64,000 bases of DNA from Paludibacteraceae bacterium (GTDB lineage: Bacteria > Bacteroidota > Bacteroidia > Bacteroidales > Paludibacteraceae): the NCBI GenBank assembly GCA_017443145.1, contig JAFSPA010000006.1:62001-126000 (forward strand), given 5' to 3'. The notes beneath the pieces are model-generated. The model had not been told where the DNA came from and searched no databases. It was given only the letters and a program-made list of their open reading frames with translations. Positions within the stretch are counted from its first letter, which is position 1. Every line of letters begins with the position of its first letter. Positions 41,012 through 49,949 of this stretch are shown one piece after another. Both the position numbers and the translations under genes were made by a program.

Positions 41012-42336
41012 TACTGGTGTTGTTCGCGTAGCAGGTCGTTAACGGTCTTAACCGGGTTAAACGTCGAAATAGGCACTTCCACGAAGTAGGTGTTCCAGCG
41101 GCTCATAGCTCCGTTCCATAATCCCGGTAACTCAAGAGCTAACAGCTCTTTACCGTCTTTCGACTTATGCGAGATAAAGCCGGTCTTCGGGTCCACAAAC
41201 TTAGGCAAATCGAACGGTTTGCCCTGATAATCCTTGATAGCGCATACGAGGTCCACCGGATTGAAGTGGGTAGAAGTAGCCATTAAGGACTGGTCCTCTA
41301 TCTGCGAGGACTCGAGAATCTGGCAGGAGATAGAGCCGTCTTCTTCGCGTACGAGGAACGGTCCACCGCCGGGTTCGCCGGTATTCTTCACTACGCCGCA
41401 CACGCGGATAGGACGATTCAGTTTAGCACGCTCTTCGTCGCTCAGATTCGGGTCTTGCAGTTTCTCGAAGATCTCTTTCTGCTTGGTCACCAGCACGCCC
41501 GCAAGAATCTGCTTGTAGCGAATTGTATCTTTCTTGAGGCGATCCGGCACTACGTTATCGATATTCTTAATGAATACGATATCGGCATCCTGCTGGTTGA
41601 GGTTCTCTATCAGTGCGCCGTGTCCGCCGGGACGGAAGAGCAGCTTGCCATCTGCTGTGCGGAACGGAGTGCCGTCCGGATTAGCTGCGAGCGTGTCTGT
41701 AGATGGCATTTGTTCCGAGAACGAAATCTCATACTTCACGCCGTATTTTTTCTCGAACTTCTGCAGGTTTTCTGCGATATGTTGACGGAAGAGAGGCAGG
41801 TGCTCGTGACTCACCGTGAAGTGAATATTCGTTGCGCCTGTGAGTGCTCCTTCTGCCAGATGCTCCAACGCCGGAGTACGTGCACCGTCACGGTATTTAT
41901 GGAACAGCAGCAAGCCTTTCGGCAACTTGCCATACGCCATATCTTCTAACAAGTAGCGCACAGCCTCCTGTCCGGACTTACCTGCCAACTGGTCGCCGAA
42001 AGCGAACTTGTCTATGTTGGATAGGAACTCCTGTATAAACGGCGTCTCTACCCCATTATCCAGGTACTCAAACAGGTTCTTGAACATACGGCTGGCCGCA
42101 CCGCTCGCCGGTACGAACTTGAGCACTTTGTGATTACCTCTGAGGTAGTTTTCCCAAGCAGCGATATACTCCTCCTGCTCGGCCTTTTTCGGTGCCGAGA
42201 TACCGTTCTTCACGGAGGCAGCACTAACGATGTCCAGACTTGGGAAGCCGGTCTTGAAGCTTTCCATTTGTTGATTGGCTTTCTCTACGGAGATGCCACG
42301 TTGAGCGAGTTGCTCGAGGTCAGATTGTGTCCACAT
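41011..42336 (-). CDS. DUF4301 family protein
   Basis: This encodes 441 residues. It matches the Bacteroidota DUF4301 family: the VLKFVPASGAASRMFKNLFEYL segment (key words PASGAASRMFK, about 77-87), FRPGGHGALIENLN (about 230-243), VFIKNIDNVVPD (about 252-263) and GEPGGGPFLV (about 322-331). These resemble the GxGTR-type and GGH/DN motifs of nucleotidyltransferase-like sugar-nucleotide enzymes, so a UTP-sugar pyrophosphorylase-type activity is possible but unproven. It has its own promoter and is followed by the HAD phosphatase. Confidence 0.85.
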   Translation of the reverse strand: MWTQSDLEQLAQRGISVEKANQQMESFKTGFPSLDIVSAASVKNGISAPKKAEQEEYIAAWENYLRGNHKVLKFVPASGAASRMFKNLFEYLDNGVETPFIQEFLSNIDKFAFGDQLAGKSGQEAVRYLLEDMAYGKLPKGLLLFHKYRDGARTPALEHLAEGALTGATNIHFTVSHEHLPLFRQHIAENLQKFEKKYGVKYEISFSEQMPSTDTLAANPDGTPFRTADGKLLFRPGGHGALIENLNQQDADIVFIKNIDNVVPDRLKKDTIRYKQILAGVLVTKQKEIFEKLQDPNLSDEERAKLNRPIRVCGVVKNTGEPGGGPFLVREEDGSISCQILESSQIEDQSLMATSTHFNPVDLVCAIKDYQGKPFDLPKFVDPKTGFISHKSKDGKELLALELPGLWNGAMSRWNTYFVEVPISTFNPVKTVNDLLREQHQ

Positions 42337-42367
42337 AGTATTTCGGGTTAATTATTATTTGCGGCTG

Positions 42368-42399
42368 CAAAGGTACAACTATTTTGGCATATATGCAAA
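42368..42399 (-). promoter_or_regulatory. Promoter of the DUF4301-HAD unit
   Basis: On the minus strand: -33 TTTG (42399-42396), a 20-bp spacer and a -7 TACCTTTG (42375-42368). Confidence 0.8.
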
Positions 42400-42423
42400 T
42401 CATTTTGCATAAAAAGTGCAAAA

Positions 42424-43503
42424 TTAGTCTTGCAGGAAGTATTTTTCGTAGTTTTGCAGGAAGAGATTGACGGCCTCCGTAAGCGTGCCGTAGTACTCGC
42501 CTCCGGACGCATTCTTATGTCCGCCGCCGTTGTAGATATCGTGGCAGAAAGTGTTAACAGGTCGGTCACCTTGGCTGCGCATTGAAATCTTTATCTTGGT
42601 CTTGCTGCCATTAGCACGCTCTTTCTCCCACTCAGCCACCTTGTCCTCACGCATAAAAACGGAGTAATACACGTTCTTAATCTGCATCGGCATATTGACT
42701 ATTCCTTCCGCGTCGCCCGTCTTGAAGTTAAATCGGTATAACTCCTTGCCACTCACATAGATAAGTGCCGCATGCCGCTCAGGGAAAATGCGCATTTTGT
42801 TGTTCAGGCAGTACCCCACCAGACGCATGCGACCCTCGGTGTGCGCGTTGAAGATATGGTTATACACCGCATCCTTGTCCACGCCTAACGCAACTAATTG
42901 TGCCACAATAAGATACATCTCCGCATGATTGGAGTTAAACGCGAAGTTACCGGTATCTGTCATCATACCCGTATAGATACAAGTCGCCATCTCGAGCGAC
43001 AGGTCCTTCACACCCAGTTGGTACAGCATTCGATAGACCAGTTCGCTGGCACTTGGGCTGTCGGAATAGCTTATCGTCACATCCGCAAAATCCGACGGGA
43101 AGAGGTGATGGTCAATCAGAATCTTCGGGCAGGTTGCTTCCAGAGCCATCTGACCGAGTTGGCCGATACGCTTGGGTTCGTTGAAGTCGGCACAGATAAT
43201 CAGGTCCGCGTCATTGATGCATTGCTGCGCCTTGGGCACATCGTTCTCGCAGATGAGAATACGGTCCGCACCCGGCATCCAATCGAAGAAGTCCGGAAAG
43301 GCATTGGGCACGATAACCTGCGCGTCTTTAGAGGTCTGCAACCACCAATAAAGTGCTAAAGCACTTCCCATCGCATCTCCGTCCGGCGACATATGCGTGA
43401 GAATAACTACGTTCTGAGCCTGCTCCACCAATCGGCGCACGCCCTCCACTTGTTCCTGTGTCAGTTTGTCGGTTAGTCCGCTTGTCAGTTTGTCCGAAAT
43501 CAT
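42424..43503 (-). CDS. DHH-family phosphoesterase (NrnA/pAp-phosphatase type)
   Basis: This encodes 359 residues. DHH-subfamily motifs: THMSPDGDAMGSALAL (D-x-D, about 36-51), ADFNEPKRIG (about 105-114), ILIDHH (about 128-133) and the TGMMTDTGNFAF segment (about 171-182). The C-terminal DHHA1 domain has GGGHKNASGG (about 330-339). Such enzymes degrade nano-RNAs, pAp or c-di-AMP products. Which one applies is open. Its promoter overlaps that of the divergent regulator gene. Confidence 0.9.
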   Translation of the reverse strand: MISDKLTSGLTDKLTQEQVEGVRRLVEQAQNVVILTHMSPDGDAMGSALALYWWLQTSKDAQVIVPNAFPDFFDWMPGADRILICENDVPKAQQCINDADLIICADFNEPKRIGQLGQMALEATCPKILIDHHLFPSDFADVTISYSDSPSASELVYRMLYQLGVKDLSLEMATCIYTGMMTDTGNFAFNSNHAEMYLIVAQLVALGVDKDAVYNHIFNAHTEGRMRLVGYCLNNKMRIFPERHAALIYVSGKELYRFNFKTGDAEGIVNMPMQIKNVYYSVFMREDKVAEWEKERANGSKTKIKISMRSQGDRPVNTFCHDIYNGGGHKNASGGEYYGTLTEAVNLFLQNYEKYFLQD

Positions 43504-43524
43504 ACTTTCTTATCTTTTGGCGTG

Positions 43525-43572
43525 CAAAAGTACAAAAAAATTTGCATATACCAAAAAAAAGTTGTACTTTTG
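43525..43572. promoter_or_regulatory. Overlapping divergent promoters
   Basis: Minus strand: TTTG (43555-43552), then TACTTTTG (43532-43525) for the DHH gene. Plus strand: TTTG (43541-43544), a 20-bp spacer and TACTTTTG (43565-43572) for the regulator. The two promoters interlock, so they should compete or be co-regulated. The plus-strand start point should fall at about 43577-43579, on or next to the start codon. Confidence 0.75.
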
Positions 43573-43576
43573 CGAC

Positions 43577-44980
43577 ATGATTATGAGAGGGAATATACCT
43601 ATATCATTTGTTATAGCTGTCAGTTTGTTGCTGACGGGCTGTTCGTCGCGGGCGTTGCATGAGGCGCAACGAGTCGTGGCGGAGGCAGATAGTCTGCGCG
43701 CAGAAGGAGTGGCATATACGGATAGTATGGCGTTAGCGGAGGCGTATAACACGTTAGAAAAGTGGCAGTACCTCTATCCGACGGATTACGCGCGGGCATG
43801 CTATTACTACGGTCGCCTCCTGCGCAATAACGATGACCCTGTTGCCGCAATGCGGGTTTTCATTAACGCAACGCATTCTCATTCGCGCGATTATCATATC
43901 CTTGCAAGAACGTATTCCAACATGGGATCCATCTGTCATTTGGCGAGTGAATATCAGTTGTCGTGCGATATGTATTCCCGTTCTGCCGACCTATTCCTCC
44001 AAAACGGCGACACCTTATTATATTATTACGGGCTGAATAATATGGCGTTTGAAAAAATGTTATCCGACGAGTCAGAAACTTGTTTTACCATTTTAGATAG
44101 TCTTCCTTTATCTTATATGACAGAGAGTGATATCGCCTATTATGATTTAACACGTTCTGAAGGATATCTAAGACAAGGTCTATATGATTCTACAATCTTT
44201 TTTGCTGGAAAGGCTTTATCTTTTTTGGAAGAAAAATCTTCTGCCTTTATGTTATTAGCTCAAGCATATTCTTATATGGGGATTCAGGATTCTGCCGTAT
44301 TATACGCCGAGATAGCATTGAATAATTCCCCAACTTTAGAAGAGTTAAATAACGCGCTGTTTATTATAACCAATGATGATCAAACAAAAGATAAGGAATC
44401 CATTCGCCAAGTAGCGGCAGACAGAGCAGATGTGCAGAAATTATTGGAGATTCGCCAAGGCAAGCTGTCTCAGGCTACTCAACTATTGGAGCAAGACTTG
44501 ACTCGTAGACCTGATTGGCGCTGGTGGCTAATAGCAGCCTTAATGATTTTCTTTGGGATAATCAGTTTCGTTTCCCTACGAATATGGAGGAAGCGTAAAC
44601 AGATGCTGGAGATGCGCGTGGAAACCATGGCAAATAATCATATAGATGATATTATTACATCAATAAAACAACATATTGATATTACCGATCTCAATCATAC
44701 GCTCCACTGGAAAGATTATGCATCAATGAAATTAGATGCTGACTTATACATGGGAAGTATCGTTAGTAAGTTGGAGACATATAAATTAAATGAGGTGGAG
44801 ATTCGGTTTTGCATCTTAACCATACTGGATATGAGTTTAAAACAGATAGCAGATAATATTCATTATGGGTATCCTTCCGGTATAAAAACACTCAAAAAAC
44901 GAACTGCCGTCAAGTTGGGTACTACACCTCCAAATTTGAAAGAATTTCTCTTCAAAATGATGACAAATTCGTTGTTTTGA
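43577..44980 (+). CDS. TPR membrane regulator with C-terminal HTH
   Basis: This encodes about 467 residues (ATG 43577, or 43583). The lipobox LLLTGC (Cys about 20) suggests that the N-terminus is a lipid-anchored periplasmic part. TPR-like repeats occupy about 40-290 (ARACYYYGRLLRNN, ARTYSNMGSICH, MLLAQAYSYMGI). One membrane helix follows (about 316-338, WWLIAALMIFFGIISFVSL). The C-terminal part (about 395-467) has a helix-turn-helix of the type found in Bacteroidota TPR regulators. Such proteins sense periplasmic state and activate neighbouring genes, here possibly the secreted protein genes at 45172-48282. The mRNA is probably leaderless. The second half has lower GC than the first. Confidence 0.78.
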   Translation: MIMRGNIPISFVIAVSLLLTGCSSRALHEAQRVVAEADSLRAEGVAYTDSMALAEAYNTLEKWQYLYPTDYARACYYYGRLLRNNDDPVAAMRVFINATHSHSRDYHILARTYSNMGSICHLASEYQLSCDMYSRSADLFLQNGDTLLYYYGLNNMAFEKMLSDESETCFTILDSLPLSYMTESDIAYYDLTRSEGYLRQGLYDSTIFFAGKALSFLEEKSSAFMLLAQAYSYMGIQDSAVLYAEIALNNSPTLEELNNALFIITNDDQTKDKESIRQVAADRADVQKLLEIRQGKLSQATQLLEQDLTRRPDWRWWLIAALMIFFGIISFVSLRIWRKRKQMLEMRVETMANNHIDDIITSIKQHIDITDLNHTLHWKDYASMKLDADLYMGSIVSKLETYKLNEVEIRFCILTILDMSLKQIADNIHYGYPSGIKTLKKRTAVKLGTTPPNLKEFLFKMMTNSLF

Positions 44981-45067
44981 TACGACACCGAGAAATTGTA
45001 GACCATTTAAAGTAGAATCTTGTTGATTTTCAACAGTTTACATTTTTGAAATGTAGACCGCCTTTTC

Positions 45068-45098
45068 TTGTGGCTTTCCTAAAAAAGCAGTAATTTTG
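45068..45098 (+). promoter_or_regulatory. Promoter of the small secreted protein unit
   Basis: A -33 TTG (45068-45070), a 20-bp spacer and a -7 TAATTTTG (45091-45098). Confidence 0.75.
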
Positions 45099-45171
45099 CA
45101 GCGTCAAATCGTTAAGGTTTGGCGCATAAGTTTTTAATATAAAATCAGTTTATTAACCAAAACAAAAAAGT

Positions 45172-45567
45172 ATGAAAAATGTATTTATCGCTTTTGCATT
45201 GGGCGCACTCTTAACAATGCCATGTGTCCTCCGTGCGGAGGAAGTTGTTATTCCCCTTTTTGAAGTTATTAGTATGACTCCTCTTCAAGGAGAAAATCCG
45301 TTAGATGACCCCGAGCAATCAAATCCGACACCACCAAGACCTACGGATTTCCGTGCCACTATTAACGGCAATGCCTTTGCTATTACTCGCCAGAACAGCA
45401 ACATTCCGTCCGCACAGGCGATCGTTGTTAATGCTTCAGCCGGTAACATCGTTGTAAACTCTAATTTCACAGAGTCCTTGCAACAGCAAATCCCTAACGC
45501 AGGAGTTTACGTACTCAACATCCAAACCGCAAACGGAGCCCTGACGGGACAATTTATGGTACAATAA
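45172..45567 (+). CDS. Small secreted DUF3244-like protein
   Basis: This encodes 131 residues. A signal peptide (1-22, cleavage after LRAE or just before) leads to a short linker rich in Pro/Asp and a beta domain whose end (VYVLNIQTANGALTGQFMVQ) has the pattern of DUF3244 or C-terminal sorting-type domains. In Bacteroides, DUF3244 genes often neighbour TPR regulators like the one upstream. Function unknown. It abuts the next gene. Confidence 0.62.
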   Translation: MKNVFIAFALGALLTMPCVLRAEEVVIPLFEVISMTPLQGENPLDDPEQSNPTPPRPTDFRATINGNAFAITRQNSNIPSAQAIVVNASAGNIVVNSNFTESLQQQIPNAGVYVLNIQTANGALTGQFMVQ

Positions 45568-45594
45568 ATGTTTAACTTAAAATTCAATTGTAAT

Positions 45595-46530
45595 ATGAAA
45601 CGAATACCTTTAATGGCACTATTAGTGCTTTTTGCAATAGCAGCAAATTCTCAAAGTTGGGTGTCAAATACCTCTTTGAAGAAATTATACACCAGTCCGG
45701 ATAGCACGATGGTAGGAATAGGAATTTCAAATCCAACGGAAAGACTCCATGTCAATAATGGTGCGTTAAAAATTGGTAATTCTCCATCTGCTACTGATAG
45801 AGCCATCAATATGATTAAAATAGGTGATGGCAGTTATATCCAAATCGGTGAATGGGAAAAGGATGACATGTTATCCTTCAAGGCTAATAGATACAACTTC
45901 AATAATGGTAATGTTGGTATTGGCGTTAGTAATCCTGAATATAAATTGGATGTAAACGGAAAACTATTTTTGCGCACCGCGAACACGGACAGATGGGCAT
46001 TCAGTTATCTTCTTTGGGAGGCGCATAGTTTGGTTGTGGGCACACCTCCCGGAATATATTCTCATGCTTCGTTCGATTTCAAACCCGGTGGCTGTGATAC
46101 GGTATCGGATGTATTGTTTTCTCGCTTTCGGATGTATTCTGCATATAGTACCTCCGATATTCGTCAATCCATCGAACTGCGTTCGACGGGTGACTGTTGG
46201 TTTACTAACGACGGCGGGTTTGGTATCGGAACTTCCACTCCGCAATATAAATTAGATGTAAGAGGTACGATACGTGCGCATGAGATTATTGTCAACACAT
46301 CGGGAGCAGACTTCGTTTTTGCGGACAACTACAAGTTGCGTCCTTTGCAGGAAGTGAAATCCTATGTGCAGGAAAACCGTCACTTGCCGGAAATTCCCTC
46401 AGCAAAGGAGATGCAAGAAGATGGTATGAATGTGAACGATATGGTTGTCAAACTTTTACAAAAGGTAGAAGAGCTGACACTATATAACATTCAACTTGAA
46501 GAGAGAATTAGTGAATTGGAGAAGAAATGA
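45595..46530 (+). CDS. Secreted fibre-like protein with C-terminal coiled coil
   Basis: This encodes 311 residues from ATG 45595 (an in-frame ATG at 45568 would add nine residues before the signal peptide). The signal peptide ends near NSQS (about 19). Repeats of the type VGIGISNPTERLHV, VGIGVSNPEYKLDVNG and GIGTSTPQYKLDVRG (about 40-55, 105-120, 213-228) match the tail-fibre/adhesin-like beta-prism units common in Bacteroidota. The end FADNYKLRPLQEVKSYVQENRHLPEIPSAKEM (key word HLPEIPS) plus a coiled coil (about 290-311) forms a trimerising C-terminus. Probably a surface adhesin or structural fibre. Its last codons lie in a 45-bp direct repeat. Confidence 0.75.
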   Translation: MKRIPLMALLVLFAIAANSQSWVSNTSLKKLYTSPDSTMVGIGISNPTERLHVNNGALKIGNSPSATDRAINMIKIGDGSYIQIGEWEKDDMLSFKANRYNFNNGNVGIGVSNPEYKLDVNGKLFLRTANTDRWAFSYLLWEAHSLVVGTPPGIYSHASFDFKPGGCDTVSDVLFSRFRMYSAYSTSDIRQSIELRSTGDCWFTNDGGFGIGTSTPQYKLDVRGTIRAHEIIVNTSGADFVFADNYKLRPLQEVKSYVQENRHLPEIPSAKEMQEDGMNVNDMVVKLLQKVEELTLYNIQLEERISELEKK

Positions 46531-46568
46531 TTAAAACAATAATTTGCTAAAATGAAAGTTATATATAT
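46524..46568 (+). repeat. 45-bp direct repeat, copy 1
   Basis: It spans the stop of the fibre gene and the start of the protease gene. It is repeated at 49151-49196 with a single A insertion. Confidence 0.85.
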
Positions 46569-48282
46569 ATTGGGAATAATAAGTTTATGCTTATTGCACC
46601 CCATAAAGGTTTTATCCAGCACATCCTTGATACGGTCAACGGATAATCAGATATTGGATGATGAAACACATCAAAGGTATCAACGCACATTGTCAGCACC
46701 CGGCGTTGTATGGGGTATTTCTTCTCGAATTGACTTACAACAAATCGCCAACAACGACACTCTGATATTAGAACTTGATAATGAGAGAGTCGTTCTACAC
46801 TTGACATATTGCAATAAAGAAATGAATTACACATACTCTCATTATTCATCACCAGCTGGAGATGATGCTGACCTCTCAATATTACAAGATTTTGTTCAAG
46901 GAGATATAAAGACGGCATCGGGTTTATACTATTTAACGTCTATTTCCAAGGATTATGTTTCCATCGTTAAATACGAATCTGACATCCCAGAAGAACGTGA
47001 GCCAATGAACTCATCAGATACCGAAGATTCAGAAGAGGAAGACCTTACGGAAATGGCATCAGTTGTACCTACAACGACACCGGTTATAAGAGTGCTATTT
47101 TTGTATACCAACTCAGCTCTTAATTTGGTAGGAAGTGGATATCAAAACGAAGTGGCAATGCGTACTGTTGTATACACATACATTAACCGAGCCAATTTAA
47201 GTTTTTCCAACAGTAACATAAATGCACATATGGCATTGGCATATCTGGGCCCCACGAGTTTTAATGAAGCCTCACATTCCTGGGATGACGTTTTGGATTA
47301 TTTTACAACACCTAATGATGGATATATTGATGAAGTCCATACACTGCGTAATAAATACTCCGCTGATGTGTGTGTGCTGTTTATTAACAAAAGTGATTAT
47401 TGTGGCGAAGCAGAGGCAATAAAAGCAGATGATGACGAAGCTTTTTGCATTGTACATCCAACATATGGCTGTAACGCTAAGTATACAGCAATCCATGAAA
47501 TAGGTCATCTTGTAGGTTGTAGGCATAATTATGGAGTAGATGTCAATTTGATTCCATATCGATATGGGCATGGATATTACTACTATGTGGAAAATAATCC
47601 AAATGCATCATGGAGAACTATGATGGCATACGAGAATGGATGCGAAACAGGCTGTCAACGCATATTGTATTGGTCAAATCCGGATGTATATTATCAGGGT
47701 AATCCAACTGGGACAAGTGGCATCGCCAATAACGCACGTGTCTGGAATAATCGAGCAAGTACGGTTAGCGATTTTCGCGCCAAAGATAACTTTATTTTAT
47801 TAACGTCGTCCAGCAATAATACAACTGCATTATACCAAAGTTATGAGACGATTACAAGTATGGCTACAGGTGGCGGTTATGAAGTGCAGTCGGGACAAGT
47901 TATGGATTTGGCCGCGGGGGAAGAGATTCGTATAACATCCAATACGCACATAAAATACGGTTCGATTTTTAGGGCCTCAATACGTAACAATGCAGATGGT
48001 TCTAACTATCCACAATTCATCCGAGCAAAATTGGAAAATGATGTGACTATCAAAGAAAAACAATCAAGATTATCTATCTCTCCTAATCCTGTTCATGAGA
48101 CATTAACGGTTATAACCAATGAGGAATTGAAGTTTATCGAATTGTATAATGTAAACGGACAATGCGTATTGCAAACAAAGGCGTTAGAGATTAATGTGGC
48201 TCATCTTCCTACCGGTATGTATATACTTCGTGCGAAAACGAAAGATGGCAGGGTAATGCAGAGCAAATTTATTAAACAATAA
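46552..48282 (+). CDS. Reprolysin-type zinc metalloprotease with T9SS sorting domain
   Basis: This encodes 576 residues. The signal peptide is about 1-22. A propeptide-like region (about 23-180) contains an acidic stretch (SSDTEDSEEEDL). The catalytic domain (about 185-415) bears the metzincin zinc motif HEIGHLVGCRH (about 315-325: HExxHxxGxxH) and a Met-turn (RTMMAYENGC, about 355-364). The C-terminal domain (about 505-576; LSISPNPVHETLTV ... NVNGQCVLQ ... LPTGMYILRAKT) is a classical type A T9SS sorting domain. The protein is thus exported by T9SS and attached or released at the surface. Low GC compared with the housekeeping genes. Substrate unknown. Confidence 0.88.
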   Translation: MKVIYILGIISLCLLHPIKVLSSTSLIRSTDNQILDDETHQRYQRTLSAPGVVWGISSRIDLQQIANNDTLILELDNERVVLHLTYCNKEMNYTYSHYSSPAGDDADLSILQDFVQGDIKTASGLYYLTSISKDYVSIVKYESDIPEEREPMNSSDTEDSEEEDLTEMASVVPTTTPVIRVLFLYTNSALNLVGSGYQNEVAMRTVVYTYINRANLSFSNSNINAHMALAYLGPTSFNEASHSWDDVLDYFTTPNDGYIDEVHTLRNKYSADVCVLFINKSDYCGEAEAIKADDDEAFCIVHPTYGCNAKYTAIHEIGHLVGCRHNYGVDVNLIPYRYGHGYYYYVENNPNASWRTMMAYENGCETGCQRILYWSNPDVYYQGNPTGTSGIANNARVWNNRASTVSDFRAKDNFILLTSSSNNTTALYQSYETITSMATGGGYEVQSGQVMDLAAGEEIRITSNTHIKYGSIFRASIRNNADGSNYPQFIRAKLENDVTIKEKQSRLSISPNPVHETLTVITNEELKFIELYNVNGQCVLQTKALEINVAHLPTGMYILRAKTKDGRVMQSKFIKQ

Positions 48283-48322
48283 GACTTATTTTAACAAAAA
48301 GTGCAAAAAATATACTTTTTTC

Positions 48323-48353
48323 TTGTATTTATGCAGAAAATGTAGTATCTTTG
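48323..48353 (+). promoter_or_regulatory. Promoter of the lipoprotein gene
   Basis: A -33 TTG (48323-48325), a 20-bp spacer and a -7 TATCTTTG (48346-48353). Confidence 0.75.
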
Positions 48354-48400
48354 CACGGTGAATTCAAAATAATAACTTTTATCAAATAGGAGGAAAAATT

Positions 48401-49183
48401 ATGAAAAACAAATTCTATTATTTCATTATTGGCACTATGTGTGCAATGTTGATTTCGTGCAACAAGCCAGATCCGGAACCAGCTGCGGAACCGATTCCAG
48501 AAGCGCAAATAGCAATTATTCATATGAGTCCGGAAATGCACAACCGTGTTTGGGTGTCTCCGGTAGTTGATTCTATACAAATGGATAATGCGGGTAAGTA
48601 CTATACTCTTTTTTACGATACTCTTCTTGCATTAAGCAATACACAAGTGGGACATAATGCAATTTCTTATGCAGAAGAACAATTAGGCATACTTGGTTCA
48701 AATCCATATATTATGCTTGATGATAATTACGCCATCATTGATTGGAAATGGGCTATGTTCCATCCATTGTCCGGTGAGTACATCACTGCACGTTATAAGA
48801 CGGCTTTGGCGGGAGATGCGTATTCTACCAATCCCGGATATTGTTCTATCACCAATGAAAAATACAATTTGCTTGAATTGGCATGGAGTGATTTGAAAGA
48901 CCTTAAAAAGACATGGAAATTGACAGAAGGAACAAGTGTCGAGAAGCCCCAAGTCATGTTTATTAATCTTAGTAAGATTGAAGAGTACGGTAATTCACAG
49001 ATGAGTCGTGCAAATTTGAGAGACAAATATTCAACAACGGAGATGAGCGTCCGCGAGGCATATACGTTATTCTGCAAGGATAAAAATACTGCGAATGACT
49101 ATGTTAAGTCATGCAATGAATTGCAAGATTATTACATTCTTACACTAAAAGAAATGATTAAAAACAATAATTTGCTAAAATGA
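48401..49183 (+). CDS. Lipoprotein of unknown function
   Basis: This encodes 260 residues. The signal peptide and lipobox MLISC (Cys about 20) are followed by a Pro/Glu-rich linker (PDPEPAAEPIPEAQ) and an alpha/beta domain with no recognised family. The last twelve residues (EMIKNNNLLK and neighbours) are encoded by the second copy of the 45-bp direct repeat, so the true ancestral end may have been replaced by recombination. It has its own promoter and a start preceded by AGGAGG, an unusually strong ribosome-binding site for this phylum (48390-48395). Confidence 0.7.
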   Translation: MKNKFYYFIIGTMCAMLISCNKPDPEPAAEPIPEAQIAIIHMSPEMHNRVWVSPVVDSIQMDNAGKYYTLFYDTLLALSNTQVGHNAISYAEEQLGILGSNPYIMLDDNYAIIDWKWAMFHPLSGEYITARYKTALAGDAYSTNPGYCSITNEKYNLLELAWSDLKDLKKTWKLTEGTSVEKPQVMFINLSKIEEYGNSQMSRANLRDKYSTTEMSVREAYTLFCKDKNTANDYVKSCNELQDYYILTLKEMIKNNNLLK

Positions 49184-49196
49184 AAGTTATATATAT
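49151..49196 (+). repeat. 45-bp direct repeat, copy 2
   Basis: It matches 46524-46568 except for one extra A. It contains the end of the lipoprotein gene and a dead copy of the start of the protease gene (ATGAAAGTTATATATATG). Confidence 0.85.
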
Positions 49197-49261
49197 GCAA
49201 AAAAATGTGAGTAACAAATAATTGTTGTATCTTTGCAGCGTGAAATCAAAAATGAACTACG

Positions 49262-49396
49262 ATGAAAGATTACACGAACAAAGAAGCTGCACTTAAATCA
49301 GTTGCTACTGGCACAGGTGCTGTGGAAAAAGAATTCTTCACAGCGGATGAAGCGATTACCTTCTTGGAACCTCGTATTCGTTCAATGTTCAAATGA
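49262..49396 (+). CDS. 44-residue small protein
   Basis: This encodes 44 residues (MKDYTNKEAALKSVATGTGA at the start, then EKEFFTADEAITFLEPRIRSMFK). A -7 box TATCTTTG (49228-49235) lies 26 bp upstream and a terminator hairpin is at 49576, so a small transcript is likely. No membrane segment. The sequence is helical and resembles the N-terminal part of a longer protein, so it could be a truncated gene or a genuine small protein. Short frames after it (to about 49530) have no support. Confidence 0.5.
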   Translation: MKDYTNKEAALKSVATGTGAVEKEFFTADEAITFLEPRIRSMFK

Positions 49397-49575
49397 AAGA
49401 AGTTTTTTTATCGCAAAAGTAGTCATACTACGTGGTATGCTTTTTATGAGGAGTTGGAGGCTGTCTATAGCATTGATTATTTGGGTAATAACCATTATAT
49501 AGGTCATTTGTTGGATATTAATCTATAAAAGCAATAACCCGCTGCGAGGTTACAATTTGTGATCTTATAAACAAG

Positions 49576-49602
49576 GCACTTCGGAAACGAGGTGCTTTTT
49601 TT
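49576..49602 (+). terminator. Intrinsic terminator
   Basis: GCACTTCG, GAAA loop, CGAGGTGC (49576-49595), then seven Ts. Confidence 0.88.
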
Positions 49603-49679
49603 ATGCCCAGAGCTCCGCCATATTGCTAGTTTAGAAATTCTGCAAAAAAGAGTAAAAAACATCTAAACAAGCAAATAAT

Positions 49680-49874
49680 ATGGCAAAATACAAAGCAATG
49701 TATAAAAATGAATTAGCACGCGCAGCAGGTGTGTCAACGGCTACTTTTCGAGCCTGGCTTAAGGCGGATAAACAGCTCCTGACAGCCATGGGAATATCGC
49801 CCAGACAACAACTGCTGCCGCCGATGATTGTGCGCTATCTGTGCGAAAAGTACGATATTGATGTCAATCAATAA
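49680..49874 (+). CDS. DUF4248-like small HTH protein
   Basis: This encodes 64 residues. YKNELARAAGVSTATFRAWLK is a helix-turn-helix of the DUF4248 type, and LPPMIVRYLCEKYDIDV is the characteristic end. In Bacteroides these proteins often sit with small DNA-binding or 'smalltalk' genes in accessory clusters. Here it precedes a set of small unknown genes. A regulatory role is likely. A strong terminator follows, so it is a separate transcript. Confidence 0.72.
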   Translation: MAKYKAMYKNELARAAGVSTATFRAWLKADKQLLTAMGISPRQQLLPPMIVRYLCEKYDIDVNQ

Positions 49875-49894
49875 CTACCAATAACTACACATGT

Positions 49895-49937
49895 GGAGGA
49901 CTTTGGGAACATAACTCCCAATGTCCTCCTTCGTTTT
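49895..49937 (+). terminator. Intrinsic terminator after the DUF4248 gene
   Basis: GGAGGAC (49895-49901) pairs with GTCCTCC (49923-49929), and inside it GGGA pairs with TCCC. A T-rich tail follows. Confidence 0.85.
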
Positions 49938-49949
49938 TCTATATAGCAG

